Below are positions 24,711 through 52,570 of a stretch of 64,000 bases of DNA, piece after piece. Within the stretch, counting starts at the first letter, position 1, and every line of letters begins with the position of its first letter. Source of the DNA: Tubulanus polymorphus (lineage: Eukaryota > Nemertea > Palaeonemertea > Tubulaniformes > Tubulanidae); NCBI RefSeq assembly GCF_964204645.1, contig NC_134028.1:2046001-2110000 (forward strand), written 5' to 3'. Below the pieces are notes generated by a model, which saw only the letters and a list, made by a program, of their open reading frames with translations, ran no database searches and was not told where the DNA came from. The position numbers and the translations under genes are program-made.

Positions 24711-27700
24711 CCGCTCGAAAAACTGGTCTCAAACAGGAAAAAACGGCAGCAGGAAAAACCTATTGCGAATTTTCACCCATCCCCTGAAAACTAGGCTTTT
24801 ATCCGCGGTATATTGATAAGTTATGTGTATGGTTTATAAAATAATAACACCCTTCTTAAAAATCAGATTTCATTTTCCCGCATCATAGTTTTTGTGTACA
24901 GATCCACAAAATTTCTATTGAGTTTAAATATGAACTTTTAGATTGAATTTTGGAGATTATCAATGAATCATTTCGCAATGTGTAGATATGTTGTATGTAA
25001 TGTATATTCGATACGTCCAATAAAATGATCTACGCGTTAATACGTATTGGATAAGATGAATGTTCCGAAGGGTTAATTATTTCCACGTGTGTAATTTGTT
25101 GATAATAAGTTGCCGATGCAGGTGTTTCGCCTTGTTTATCAATAGAGATTACGATGGCACCAGGTCTGAAAACCAGGTATAAAATGTAAACCCTCACTCG
25201 TGCAAAATGTATATGCGTAATCAGAGGCGTAATACATCTGAATTACGGATTCTTCCGATTATCTTTTTCTCGTGTCGTGAATTTTTACACATTATTTACT
25301 ATTTCGTTGTAATGAATTTGTCACGCAATATGAAAATTTAATTAGAAAATCTCCGTCATTCTTTCACCACGCGTGATTTCCACGAACGGAATATTTTATT
25401 TGCTTTCGACGCTAATTGTCTTCAAGAGAAGCAACGCGTGGTTAATGTCTGATGCAGTAATTACTATTTCTTCAACTTATTTCAACATTGAAATATTAAC
25501 TTGCAATTATAAAAAAACCCATACGTTTGTTTCTTCTCACTTTATAAATAAGCACTGCTTGAAAGAAAGAATTTGGAAGCTTTGAAGCTTTCGTAAACGA
25601 ATGCCTTCAGTGAAAGTGGTCTTTCTAAGTTAAACTGATCTGGGAAATTCTAACTCCGACCAACACGATTAAAAAAAGCTCTCAAGCGCAAGACGCTGCA
25701 TTATTGCGTTATTTGAAAAGAAATTTCTCTTTATCTCACGTCAGATAAATCCACCCTGATTCCACAGTTTTGAGTTGGCAGCTTAAAGATGCATCAGTTA
25801 TTGACATAGAAATATATTTTCTGCTGGTGTTTGTTTTGATCGCTGTTTTAGTTCTAGATCCGCAAGTTAGGATAATATTCTGACGTTATATTAATCGGTT
25901 TTTAAATACATTTTGCGACAGTGTGTATTTGCGTGAGAAATGTCTAGACGCGGAAATGTTCTTCATTTTTCAGTGTAAAATAGAATGACTGCAATTTCAA
26001 TTTGCGTGTCATTTGCTCGGTTTGTTCGTGACATGTTAGATAGAAAATAATGATTAATTGGAATCCACTCGTAATTGGAAATTTCATATCGAGTTTCAAT
26101 GCACAGATTCAGCTAATTTTACGTCAGACAAACACAGACTGACTGTCGTGACACCGCGACAGATCTCATACGAATCGGACTACCTATCTCCTTATCATTT
26201 TATTGATAGCTCGCTTATCTTTAAAAAAACACCCACCTTTGATAGAACGACCGTATAAAAGTTTCAATTTGATTAAATTTGCTACGAATGAAGACAATTT
26301 TCTTAGAACGAAGACCATACGTCACTAACTGAATGTCTGTTTGAATTTAGGTATTTTATGTAATATGTATGAATAAACAGCTAAACAGCTTCAAAGGTTT
26401 CAGAACGTTGACGGGCGATCAATATAAGGAGAATGATTTGCGAGGCAACTGTTTGCAGATCAGGTATGAAACCGAATTTTAAAGTATATGTATTTAGCGA
26501 ACATCGGACGTTCAAACATTTTGGTGGAAGTATACACAGACTACACGCGTGTTTCGGAATTTGAAGAAGTTATACGAGTCTGGAATTACTCCATCAATCA
26601 TTAATCGTCTGATACATGATAAATCTACTAGCTCTATCTATATGAAACATAACGTTCAGAAAATAACACAATTTTACTTGCTGGGCGATATAGAAATTGA
26701 TCGTTCTTGTCCTTGGATCACGAGGTTGTCATGCCTAGTGACAGAATTGACAGAATCTATTCGTTCGCGTATTACGATGGAAAGAGATAAGAATTCATCA
26801 GTTCAAACTTTATCTATTCACTCATGTATATCACCTATACCCGCCGGTACATATAGACTAATTATATACTGTTGATGCCGTTTTGCCTTAAAATCACCTA
26901 TAAAATATCCACCCTACTGTCGAGACATTCTATAACATCGCATCGTTCCGTTCGCGAGGGCCATTAGCAATTTCAATATGAGAGTTTGATGTGATTTTGA
27001 TGCGAATTCCCGCGACATGTCGATCATTGAAATCTGATTAACTCTCGACATCCGTTATCGTGATATTATAAAGTGTATGCGCTTATATTTCAGTTTCATG
27101 TTTAGATTGTCTAGGACATTATACGTATATACATCATCGCAATCGGATTTTTTTTTTGTACAGTTTGGACTACGAGAATTCTGACCTTTAATCCGCGTTA
27201 CCAGAGTCTTTAAGATGACCCCGGGACACTTAACTAGCCCTCCCACATTCCATAATCTTCCTTCCATTAGTCCGTACGGAAATTGGCCGATGAGTATTAC
27301 ATCGCTAGAAGGGGTCGATATAAATCGCTTTAGTATTTTTCTATCTGGGTTCAAGTGTTCCCTGTTGGATGTTATTAAACCAAGCTCGAAACATTATCTA
27401 CAATTCAAGCTGTTTTTCTGTTAAGTGTTCCGTGAATCTCATCTTCTTCTTTCCTCTGGGTTTTTTCTTTCTCGCTCAGTGAAGTTGATTTGACGCGTTC
27501 TATTACACTGTTTGCGCTGCTCGATGTAAATATTTACATGGAGAAAGTTCTTTCTTATCAAGATTTCATTGTTTTCTTCCAATTCGTTTTGCGGATATGC
27601 CGGTACCAAGGTAAAGATAAAGTAAGTTCCATAGAGTTAAGTGAAGGTCAGATTGCCTTCGAGGTTTAGCCAATGGAATCCAATGGAAGTCAACTTAAAT

Positions 27701-30076
27701 TTCATCAAATCTAAAGCTAACACGATTGCATGCCCGCATCGCTATGCGTCATTACCAAAATATTTACATCATTTGATTTTGTAGAACTACTGTAAAATTC
27801 TGTAGAGCATACGATCGGCTTAAAGTATCAGTAACTTCGGTTCAGTGAATTGGTAGATTATTTCACAGAAGCCCAAACATTTCGGTGTCCAGTGAAAACT
27901 TAAATTTCGTTCACGAGTTTGAAATTCGTACCGCCTGTTTGTGACATTCCCGTGATTACAATGCAACCCAAACTAAGCCACCACAACTACGATCAATGCC
28001 AGCCGCGGTTAAAAGTCGTGACGGACTGGAGGAAAGTCAGGAGTATTTCACACAAGGTTGAGACATTGATCTCGAGTGTTGTGGATGTGTTTGTTACAGC
28101 CAAGTTGACAGGATTTAAGAATCATCAAACTCCAGACTAACCTGTTTAAACACAACTAAGCTCATTTTCGCTTTCATAGAAAACTCTTTATATCAAGTGG
28201 ATAAATAAAAGATACGCAGCATACGGAGATACACCGAGATGAGAAGACTATAAAAACTGAGTTTATGTCAGGCATTCAAACAATACTGTGGGTGTCATAG
28301 AAATATTTTTCGTTCCTAATTACCTAATTTCATCGAGCCATTTCAACGAGGAGTGGTCTTTAATCGCATTATCACTTCAACGAGTTTCTGTCGTTCATTA
28401 TTCATCTCGAAATAAAAGAAACTACTGAGAAGTATTTGTTAGTAGGAATCAATATCGCAAACACGAAGATATTTCTGCCTCTTGATATTGTTGTTTGGTT
28501 GCTTGTGTTTTTCTGTCTACATATACTTGTACGGAGAGCTTTCAAAAGTAATACAGTCAATGCGATCGATCAGAGAGAGTGTCAAACAAAGATTTAGAAT
28601 CAAAACCAGTACCCGAAACTTAATACTGTCCATCGTGACGCTTTATTGATGAATTCGAGTGTGAAATCGACGCGAGAGACGTCTCTTATTTATTGTCATC
28701 TTGAGAGATCTTCTACCACAAATCACATCTGGTTCGGTTCATGGGTCCGTGTATATACGTTACGGATTGCGAATCGTGATCTACGCATATTGAGTTAGTG
28801 ACGGCATTCGATCGCTTTCTCCGACCGCAATATATATATCGACTGATCGCTACACAGATTGCTCGCCGAAAATACGGACAGAAAAACAATTTATTAAACC
28901 TTCGTCGATTCTTAGAGATCAACGATGAATTAATTCATCGACGATTTCGTGGTGGTTCGACTCACCAGTAGACAATCGGTTCAAATTTTTCAAAAAGCGG
29001 CTATGATTTTCAGGCTCGAGCCAGGATTTTTCTAAGACTGATCCAAACAGCCAAAGAGGCAATTTCGTCCAAATTTCAAAGCGTACAAGGGCCATTTTTA
29101 GTCAAATCAAAGTTCTTTTTAACAAGGACTTTGGCTTTTTTCTAAAAATGTCCCCCTTTCCGAAGTAAATTCCGGACCTTTGAAATAAGGCACATGGAAA
29201 TATTTTACGCGAACCCCTCGAATTGATTTTCGAACTGATAAATCTAATCCCAGGAAAGCTAACGAGACCATTATTTTTCCTAATGGTCGAAAGTGACTAT
29301 ATTGAATGGACACCGGATACAAATTCGTATCAGTAACAAGCTTTATCTTCCATTTTGTATTCTTCTAAAAATCTAACTATGGAAAGGCAATAATTTTTCG
29401 GTCCGATGGACTGGTTTCGTTAAACGTATATCAGATAATGCGCTGCACAAGTGAATTCAACGGCTGGCTTATCCGCTGATAAGTAACATTGATTTCTTTT
29501 GGTCTGCGGATATGGATCCTTCCAGTCTGCTGTCTGCAGGATAATTTCACCTTGTGTTTTTTTCCTCGCTGGAATATTGGATTTTCTGGGTTAATGGACT
29601 TGTACTTCGCAATAGTTTGGAGAACTGCGACGTTGAATAACCAATTATCTTCAGGTGACGAACTTATCACAGTCGGTTAGTCCCCGAGACCTTGTGTGTC
29701 TAGGGTCCCCTCGGATCTTCTTACTACGCATTTAACTACATGTAACAATTCGCATACACTTGATTACTTTGGAGCAGAACCGAAAATTGCTACGTCAGTC
29801 ATTATCGATGGACGGACTTTTTTACCAACAGATATTTCTTCTGTCATTGCGAACACGTTAAAGGCTCGTACTATCCACGTTTGTGTTTTCTGAGTGAATC
29901 GTTGTTTGAAGTTGTAGTCGCGCGGAGACGGTTGTACTGAGGCCTGTGTTCTTTGGGTTAATTGCTGGATAAAAGCGAGGAGGAGTGCACGGATTTGATT
30001 TGGAAATAAGTAGCTCACTCGCGGATTCTTTAGTTTTAACAGTTTTTGCTGGTGTTAGATCGTATATAGATCGTAT

Positions 30077-30250
<174 letters not shown>

Positions 30251-30420
30251 TTATTTCTCACAAAATTTACAAATTTGCGAAGAGCAAAAGCCAGTTACAA
30301 GATACATTATTATACAAATTACAGACAATGAAAATTGACAGTACATACAATTGGTGGACGTATGCAACAAGTGCATTATCTGGCATTTATGCGCTTAGGT
30401 AACAAAGTATCTTAAACATT
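30251..30420 (-). mobile_element. LINE-like retrotransposon 3' end
   Basis: On the minus strand this reads TTGTAAATTTTGTGAGAAA and then TAAATCTATC, a 3'UTR ending in AATAAA and a tetranucleotide tail. Such tails are typical of non-LTR elements. The 5' limit is unclear; a 63-residue minus ORF at 30642-30451 could be element sequence, but I recognise no reverse-transcriptase motif. The ends at 42434 and 62800 have the same architecture. Confidence 0.55.
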
Positions 30421-31060
30421 TCTGTATATATAAAATGAGGTTTTTTAATTTCAGAGTTCGTTGTTTTGTTGCTGGAGCCAGAATTCTATAATAGACGAAG
30501 AAGAGTTCTTTTTCTTTTTAAATTGATATAGGAAGCGATATCTAGAATAGCATATATATTTTGAAAAATCGAATCCACATTGACAAATAGAAGTATCACT
30601 AAGGTCTCTACCGAACGTAGGGTGCTTAAAAACGGTTGACACAAAGCTCGCAGGTGATTATGCGAAAAACATTTCCTGCTTTTGATTGGAGCTCGTAAAT
30701 CGTGCTATTTAGGGATAAGCGAAATGGAATGTATACAAAATGACGTTGTTTATCAAAAAATAAATCGGCCTCGTTATACTCTGAATTGATTTGACAACCA
30801 CGACGCCTCTTTTATCTTATTAAATGTTATAGATTCACGGTATATGTCGTGGTCGGGTAATAAAATGATATTGAGTAATAACATCTCAAGGACTGCTTTT
30901 TATCATTTAATAATGCCCATGCGTACAGATGGTCGTTTATATTCACTTATCTCTATGATTTAATTCTCTCTTCGTCTCATGTCGCAAATGATTTTTCTAT
31001 CTAGAAACGGAATAATAGACACGAATAATACGTGTAACATTAATTGACTAATAAATCGAT

Positions 31061-31440
31061 GATAACAGGACCGACAGATTGATCTAACAGGGCTTAGAGA
31101 CTGATCTAACAGGACCGAGAGACTGATCTAACAGGACCGAGAGACTGATCTAACAGGGCTTAGAGACTGATCTAACAGGACCGAGAGACTGATCTAACAG
31201 GACCGAGAGACTGATCTAACAGGACCGAGAGACTGATCTAACAGGGCTTAGAGACTGATCTAACAGGACCGAGAGACTGATCTAACAGGACCGAGAGACT
31301 GATCTAACAGGACCGAGAGACTGATCTAACAGGGCTTAGAGACTGATCTAACAGGGCTTAGAGACTGATCTAACAGGAACGAGAGACTGATCTAACAGGG
31401 CTTAGAGACTGATCTAACAGGGCTTAGAGACTGATCTAAT
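31061..31440 (+). repeat. 22-bp minisatellite with two unit types
   Basis: Sixteen full units plus flanking partial ones. Each has the constant part TGATCTAACAGG followed by ACCGAGAGAC (type A) or GCTTAGAGAC (type B). From 31080 the order is B A A B A A A B A A A B B A' B B, where A' starts AACG. The AAAB blocks form an 88-bp higher-order period. The first partial unit (31061-31079) is more diverged. Confidence 0.97.
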
Positions 31441-34400
31441 GAATCTATTTTCAGTGCTCACAATAAAAACCGATTCAACCAGTATCAAAGCGGAAGTGGT
31501 TTTGTCATTGTTATTGATTTCTTTCGGTAGGTTTCTCATCCCTGTGTTATGAGATATATACACGTAACGCATTTTCTATTTGCTGATAATTTTGCCTGGC
31601 ATACCACACACCAGGTAAAATGTCATCCAAAGGGCGAGACATGTATGTGAAAAGGGCGATAGACTTCACGAGACGAGAGTCCGGGACCACGCGCTACCGC
31701 CATCTATGATACGTAGGACGCGCTGGTTGGCTTCAGTAGCCAATCAGACCACTTCTATTTTTGTTCCTCTCTCTGCATATTTACATTACAATTGGGACGT
31801 AAAATCAAGATGTACTTCGATATAGTTTTATATATGATTTAGGAGCCTATTAGGCATCAGTGTATTGATTTTAAGCAAATAGTGCGTTTCGGGCGCCTGG
31901 CCAAACCAGCACACGTCGAGCTTTCATTCTCACGATCATGTTTCACTTGAGGGAGGAAAAACTCTAATTTACTCCAACTACTTCTCTCCTGAAAGCTGAA
32001 AAATTGAATTGTTTACAACGTTAGATTTACTTTCTGTACTTAGTAAACCCAGTTCATAATTGAATTTACGTTGAGTTGTGTATCCAGAACAGTCAGTCTG
32101 ATTGTATGCATGCATACGGGTTTCTGCGGAATTGAATTCAACTGTTTGATCTGCGGGGAGAAGTTTTTCAGGTTTTCAGCATCGACGACAAATCAGCACA
32201 AGGACTCTGGATAAAATCGGGAAATCATTAAAATAATCGATGTCTATTTCTATTTCCATTTAAGCATTTCGCCATGATTCTAATCTAAGGTCGAAGGGGT
32301 AAAGTATTCGTCTATTTTTCCCCTCGTCTGGAAGTGTTTTCTGGCGGTGCTAAATTGTTTTGACATGAAGTGTGTGTGTAGGTTCATGACGATGAATTTA
32401 GTCCCTTGATAGGCAGTATAACAACGTAAAAGCCTAAATCTAATTTCCCTTTATCGACCCATATAAACTACTATAGTATATATTATTTATAGCGGTATTT
32501 GATGTTGAAATATTTCGAATTTCTGTTTAGTCTGTGCAGATACGCTTGTTAAAACATACAGGTTATTACGCATACTTTCACGGCACTAGAGAAAACGTTT
32601 CTCGTACGCAACAGTAAATTTGCTCTGCGGTTTTCAGACCGATCCGAACTCATCACTTTCGAGCGGCTGATTCTGAATTCCGTTCTGCTCGTCCCGTACC
32701 GCCCGCTCATCTTATTTTCGTTTTATGTTACCAATATTCGTACGATTCCGTTTTGCAATACGAATCGCCAGTTCATCTAGTTCTCTGCGCGTCCGTGTTC
32801 ATTCTCGCCAGGATAGTGGACGGGAACGTATGCGCGACTAATGCAAATTAGCAATGATGATACAAACGGTAGTATCTGAAAACTGTTACAGTTAATTTCC
32901 TGGCTGACAATCAAGCCACAGATAAAAACAAGTCCGTATTCACCAGAAAAATTGCCATATTTGATAGTTACAGATATAGATGCAATCTATATAAATTCAG
33001 AAACCTAAAGTTTCCAAGTGTTTTAAGACAATTTATTCCAAAAGTGCCGTACGTGGTTAGGACATATAATAAAGATACATCTACAATAGTGTGAACTTGA
33101 AATCTATATGAGTCGTCATTCTGGATCGTTTGGTTTGTAAGCGCAGGGGTCTGCCAAGTTAGAGAATTTCACAACAAAACTCATTTTCTTGGAAATCTCT
33201 TGTGCAGAGCGAACAGGCTGTTTTCGTCGTTTTCGTAAATTATCCGTCGAACATTTTGTAAGCAACTTTATGATACATATTTGTTTATTAAAGAAAAAAA
33301 ATAGTAAATAAAGGAAATTTATGAACCTTTTATTTATGAACGTTTTAACAAAGTGAATAATAATCTTCATAGTCAAGTGTAACTAAATAGATTAAAATGT
33401 GTACCAAAAATAATTCTGTATCTTACGAAGAAGCCTTATTGACAAATCTGCGTCGACGTTTGAGATGAGAGGCTTAACTGATGAAATCAAGCCTTACGAC
33501 TACCTTATCAAACGGATCAACTCTAATTATATCATTATACATTATTTGGGATTCTTCTTTAGGCAGGTAATTCTCGTGGGGAAAATCTATCGTTAGATTT
33601 CAGTTAACTGATTAACAGATGAAATAGAAATTTCACCTAGAGGAAATATGTTTGTACGGTAGAAATGTGATCTGAATAATTGTAAAAAAGATAATCACTT
33701 TTTTTCATTTGAATTGTGATTTTCAGATTTTCTGACCATCATTTTCCATCAACGGAAGAACTACTGAATCATCTCTGTAATCTCTCGTGCATATCAAATT
33801 ATCGTCACGTAGGAAAGTAAGTGTCTGTCTGTGGCTGTTTTTATATATGTCTGTCAGGACATATCATATTGACTATGACACGGTACAATTGGCATTTTAC
33901 AACAAACATGACGGTATAAATACTTTTGCTGTCATGTTTACAGCTCTGGCGGAGACAGTCAAAGATAGCAAAGCGTTATCTCTTGTTTGAATTGTGACGA
34001 CGAACAAACGCGTATGGATATATACTTGATCTTACTGGTCAAATATAATACTACACAGTTTAGGAGAGATATTTTCATCAGTTCTTTCGATTTTCTGCGC
34101 CCCAGTAGGCAGATACGTTGATGTGATTAGATAAAATCGGAAATGTGAGCGGTGGGCCAATTTGCTCCGTATTTGACTATTTTGACGTCAAATATACAAT
34201 CAGATTTACAGAGACAGACGCGAGACGCGAAGATAAAGATAAATGAGTTACAGAAAAAAACAAAGAAAAACGTCACTCTCTCTCTCTCGCTATGCACCAT
34301 TCGAAGCATTTATTGATATGTATTTGTAAGACTTGGTAACAGTAGTCGTGGTCATTATCTTTATACCTCAAAAAGCAGCTGTTACTAAGTTGAAAAAAAA

Positions 34401-37400
34401 CATACTTGCGCCGTTGTCGATGTCAAAGGCAGATTCCAGATACGTAAAATTAACGATGTCGACTATAGTTTCCTCAGTCGTTATTAGAAGTCAATTTTTT
34501 TGGATAGAAGATTAATGTACAGCAAATTTCTTACAGAGTGAGTACGTTTAGGTTTTCTTACGTGTACTACGAATTATATACATTCGACTATTTGTTTTTT
34601 GATTTAAGGCATTCAACGTTTGCATCTTGAATTAGAAGACATGATTTTCACTTTAAAAAAATCTTTATTGTTCTATCAAGGTTTGCTTCAAACAGAACAT
34701 GACTCGTCTATTAACGCAATTAGTGACTGGACGAGATACGCGGTTATCCAGGTTCAGCAAAATAATTGACGCGTAATTAACGTGAAAACGTGGGGCATGC
34801 AGCGCTAGAGGCATCAAGGACAACTGTTCGCGGCTGGATTTGTCAGTGTCTATCCGGCTGTGTGTTTAATCCGAGCAAGATTGTCCCTGCGTGTCGCTCA
34901 TACCTTGCAGGAACAGAATAATTAGTGCGAGCGCGGTACGTGAGCTGTTGTTTTGTTCTCAGCTTGATTAACATCACTCACTGATTCACGTACGATGTTC
35001 TGTATAAAAAGTACTTGAGTTTCCCTCGGATTTTGGAATGACGATCTGTAAATCTGTTAGCGAGAGGTTATCGTACAAAATCCCTCGATAAGGATGCCCT
35101 CGACCGATGTCAACGATTCTTCGCAACCGTATTCTTTTGTTAGATAAGTGCAGTTTTGGGTTATGTTTAAGTTCTGAGGCTGTAGCGCACGATATCGATC
35201 ACGATATTTGGAATGAGAAACGGAATTTTTGAAATAGTTTAAGGATAAACGATAATGGAAAAGCTTAATGATAAGACGATGGTCATGAACTGCGTGCAGA
35301 ACCAGTGCTGTCTAATGTAGCGGTAGAAAGATTGAGTTGGTGAATATTCATACCACGTTTAAGAAGTTTATACCGCATCAAAAATGATTTTGATTAGTTT
35401 TTTTATTCGTCTGGTTGTACACATACATATCAATATCATTCGGACGGAACTCGGGCGCCTCGAGCATTGCAGACGGGATTCGACCAAAAACGTCTCTGTT
35501 TTTATTTCTCTGCTTCTTTTTATCGACCCGTTGTCCGAGTCAAATAACCTTCCCAAATTCTCGATAAGAAAACAGGTCTCTATCGTCGAGCCCTTTGAGA
35601 CGCATTTATACAGCAGCTTTTATTCAGTAGGGGAAGGGGTTTGTCTGCTATTCGAGCCGTCTCGCTTCGCGGTGGCTTCATTCAACAAAAACATTCTGAT
35701 CGATGCCAGAAATAACAAGAATGTCTATAACAACAATAACAACAATTATACCCCGACTGAAGTTAACCGATATTCGTTTATTTAATCGCTTATTTCGTAC
35801 GGTTGTTTTTATTATGGTATATTCAAACTTACATCAACCCTGTTACTACAATACTGTTTATACCGCATTGAAAAAGATGGGGAATTCATTAGCGACATGC
35901 AATTTATCAAGAATGATAATTCCGGTATTATCTAGAAAATGGACGATACTGTTGGACATACGGGACTTCATTAGTTCATTTAGCACTCGCTGTCCTTGTC
36001 TGGCTATTTCCTACGTTTAACGTGTTTGGAATAATGTTTTTCTTGTATTCAACAGTTCTCACATTACTGAGACAGATTCGCAGTTATGCTCGACGTACGA
36101 AAAGGAACATGAGTCCTTTTCCTAAAGTTCGATTCCGGAAATGAAATTTTCAAATTTTGTATAATTCAACTAACGTTCCGTTGGCCGGTCAAACCCTGAT
36201 ACATATTTTGTGGTCGGCTTTGATTTTGATAAGCCTCCCATACGAGGGCAGTGTTTAATGACTGAGACTTTAGTAGAGACTGAAAAGTGCACATGATTTT
36301 TTTTCAGTGAGATAAAACGTCACCGATAGCTGAAGCCGATGTGATGAATATCCGCATGGTCGGTGATTTCTCTTCGCAAACGCTATAACCACTTTTTTTC
36401 TGATTTATATATGTATATATATATATATGTATAAAGATGTTGGGCTAACACCATTATTGTGTCTGGGTGATAAAATTTGCGCTTTATGGCTCATTAGTTT
36501 GATGGCGTTTGTTTAATGTATCATCTACATACAGCCGTTGTGTCACATAAACTTTTTTGAATCAAATCCTTGACAGGTTCGACATCGCCATCACTTTTTC
36601 TCGCGCACCGGATGACTGGCGAGCAAAAAAATAACAAACGGCGTCTTCCATCGAAGTTTGTTTGATTTTGTGTTATCAAAAATTATAGGCTATTCTGTGT
36701 TTTTGATATTGATGATAGAGTTATCATTCGTGTTGATGTGTGGATGACACATTTACAGCACCATCTCCTGCGTTGCACACGACGATTTAATTCAAGGTGA
36801 GAGCCTGACACAACAAGCGGTTGTTGGTCGTCGTTTTCGAGCCAGCTATGTCTCTCGTCACCCCCGGGGCGCAAAGACATAATTATCTTTCGCGCGTTGA
36901 CTCCAATGCTCGGTCTGGAAACTAATGCGATCGACAAGTTGATAAAGTGTTGGAAGCGGTCCATAAATTTTTTCACTTCCGTTGATATCGATATATATAA
37001 ACACATTTTACCCATCTCATGATTATCTTTAACTCATCGGACCGCGCAACTCGAGAAAATACTAACTCGTTTCAAACGATTCTCGCAAAGAGAAATTATT
37101 TCATTCATCCGTTCATTCCACGCAAAGAAATGTCAACCGAGAATGAACATCGATTTCATCGGGAGATAAGTTAGAAATTGTTTTGACTCGTTCAGCGCTG
37201 ATCGACAGGATACTGTCAAAACTCGTTCGTACCGCGGACTTCTAATTTACCTGGCTAATGATAGCTTGCGAGACTAAAATGTCGATACATCCCGCGTTGA
37301 TTTCAACGTCAGAGCGGAAAGTATTTCTCTGTCTCGTGCGCGTGATGTCATTGCAGAGAGAGCCCGTCGAAATACCTGATGCGACCGAAGGAAATATTAT

Positions 37401-38104
37401 CGGAAACAAATAGAATAAACCGTACAATAGAAGCTCTTGCTGAGAAGAGGTTTTAATGGATATGAAAGCGGTCTTGCTTTTAAGTACTCGTTTCATGCGT
37501 GACTAAGGTCTGTCTCCTGAACATTCTATATATAGTTAAATTTGTAAAAACCGATTTTTTCCTTTTTCGTCAAAACCTTTTTTTTATCATGCAGTAACTT
37601 TTAGTGAGATATTCGAGTTTCCACCATCTAAATGGTTACGGAAAAGCATCGATAAGACATTCTTGTTTTCTTTTAATAATTAGGAGATATTCTTTGAGAT
37701 GATTTGTGCGTGTTTCTGCTTATCTTACAGTAAAAATAAACGCGATTTTTAATACTAGAAATTAAAGATTATTTCTGCGATTAATCTTGATAAATGATTA
37801 CTGGAATGAGAGAGGAAACCAGTACATTTTGAATAAGCCATTATTTCCGGGAGACTTGCGGAATTAAGAAACCACTGCTTTTCGTGTTGTTGCATATGAA
37901 TGGAATATCAAAATATACATGTGTTGATGTAGTCAAGCCAACGCATAAATGCGAGTGACGTTCTCTTTTAAAAATTCGCCCATTTGTAAGAACGGTCTTT
38001 TGATATTCTATACACTTATTTCAATAGAGTCTGGGGGAGGTTTGCACGTGATGATTATTGAACCACGTCAACTCTAATGGAAATTTTCACTGCTATCGTT
38101 ACAG
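31441..38104. other. 6.7-kb stretch upstream of the cyclase, no gene supported
   Basis: No exon chain was found. Points seen: a CCAAT-containing inverted pair GGTTGGCTTCAGTAGCCAATC near 31726-31746; a perfect 14-bp palindrome GTATGCATGCATAC near 32106; TATAAAA at 35003-35009 after a relatively GC-rich stretch. The TATA site could be a distal promoter for the receptor cyclase. The 133-residue frame at 35384-35785 has no recognisable domain. Confidence 0.4.
36405..36433. repeat. imperfect TA/TG microsatellite
   Basis: TATATATGTATATATATATA and flanking bases, an alternating tract interrupted by two G residues. Confidence 0.85.
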
Positions 38105-38392
38105 GTCATTGGACAGAACTTCCGGTTTCGACGAGGCAACCAACCGAATCGAAGAAAAAAGGCGTGTCCTGCCATATTAGTAAGCATCAAACAGATCGTG
38201 AAACTGAAGAATAAGACAAGAGGTCACTATGCGGCCATCGCTTGAAACACGGATTCAGATTCTCGAATGCGGCACAAAATTCTAGGATCGATTCCGAATC
38301 CAACTGAGGATACAATCTACAGAATTGCTATTTTCCGCTGCAGATAATGGCAGATAGATAAACAAATCCAGTCGAGATAGAACGGAAACAAT
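38105..38392 (+). other. candidate 5' leader exon part of receptor guanylate cyclase 1
   Basis: An acceptor, ATCGTTACAG|GTC, ends at 38104 and the sequence runs on without a donor to the ATG at 38393. If it is transcribed it contains two short upstream frames: ATG at 38229 with its stop at 38283-38285 (18 codons), and ATG at 38347 with its stop at 38359-38361 (4 codons). The exon limit is inferred from the acceptor alone. Confidence 0.35.

Positions 38393-52570
<14,178 letters not shown>

Larger units (their letters stand above)
17874..30076. other. 12-kb intergenic stretch, no gene supported
   Basis: Open frames here are short and carry no recognisable domain or consistent exon chain. Well-formed splice donors occur at 19385 (TTTTAAG|GTAAGC) and 22420 (GCAAAG|GTAAGT). 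They could close noncoding leader exons of the downstream cyclase, but nothing ties them to it. The stretch also holds the simple repeats listed separately. Confidence 0.5.

Noticed and set aside
27055-27354. 99-residue minus-strand ORF
   Set aside because: No recognisable domain or splice context. Its length is unremarkable for noncoding sequence in a window this size.
31061-31440. CRISPR-like array
   Set aside because: The units are contiguous 22-bp repeats without unique spacers, in an animal genome; it is a minisatellite.
35384-35785. 133-residue plus-strand ORF
   Set aside because: Low complexity at the end (Asn run), no recognisable domain, no neighbouring exons in phase.
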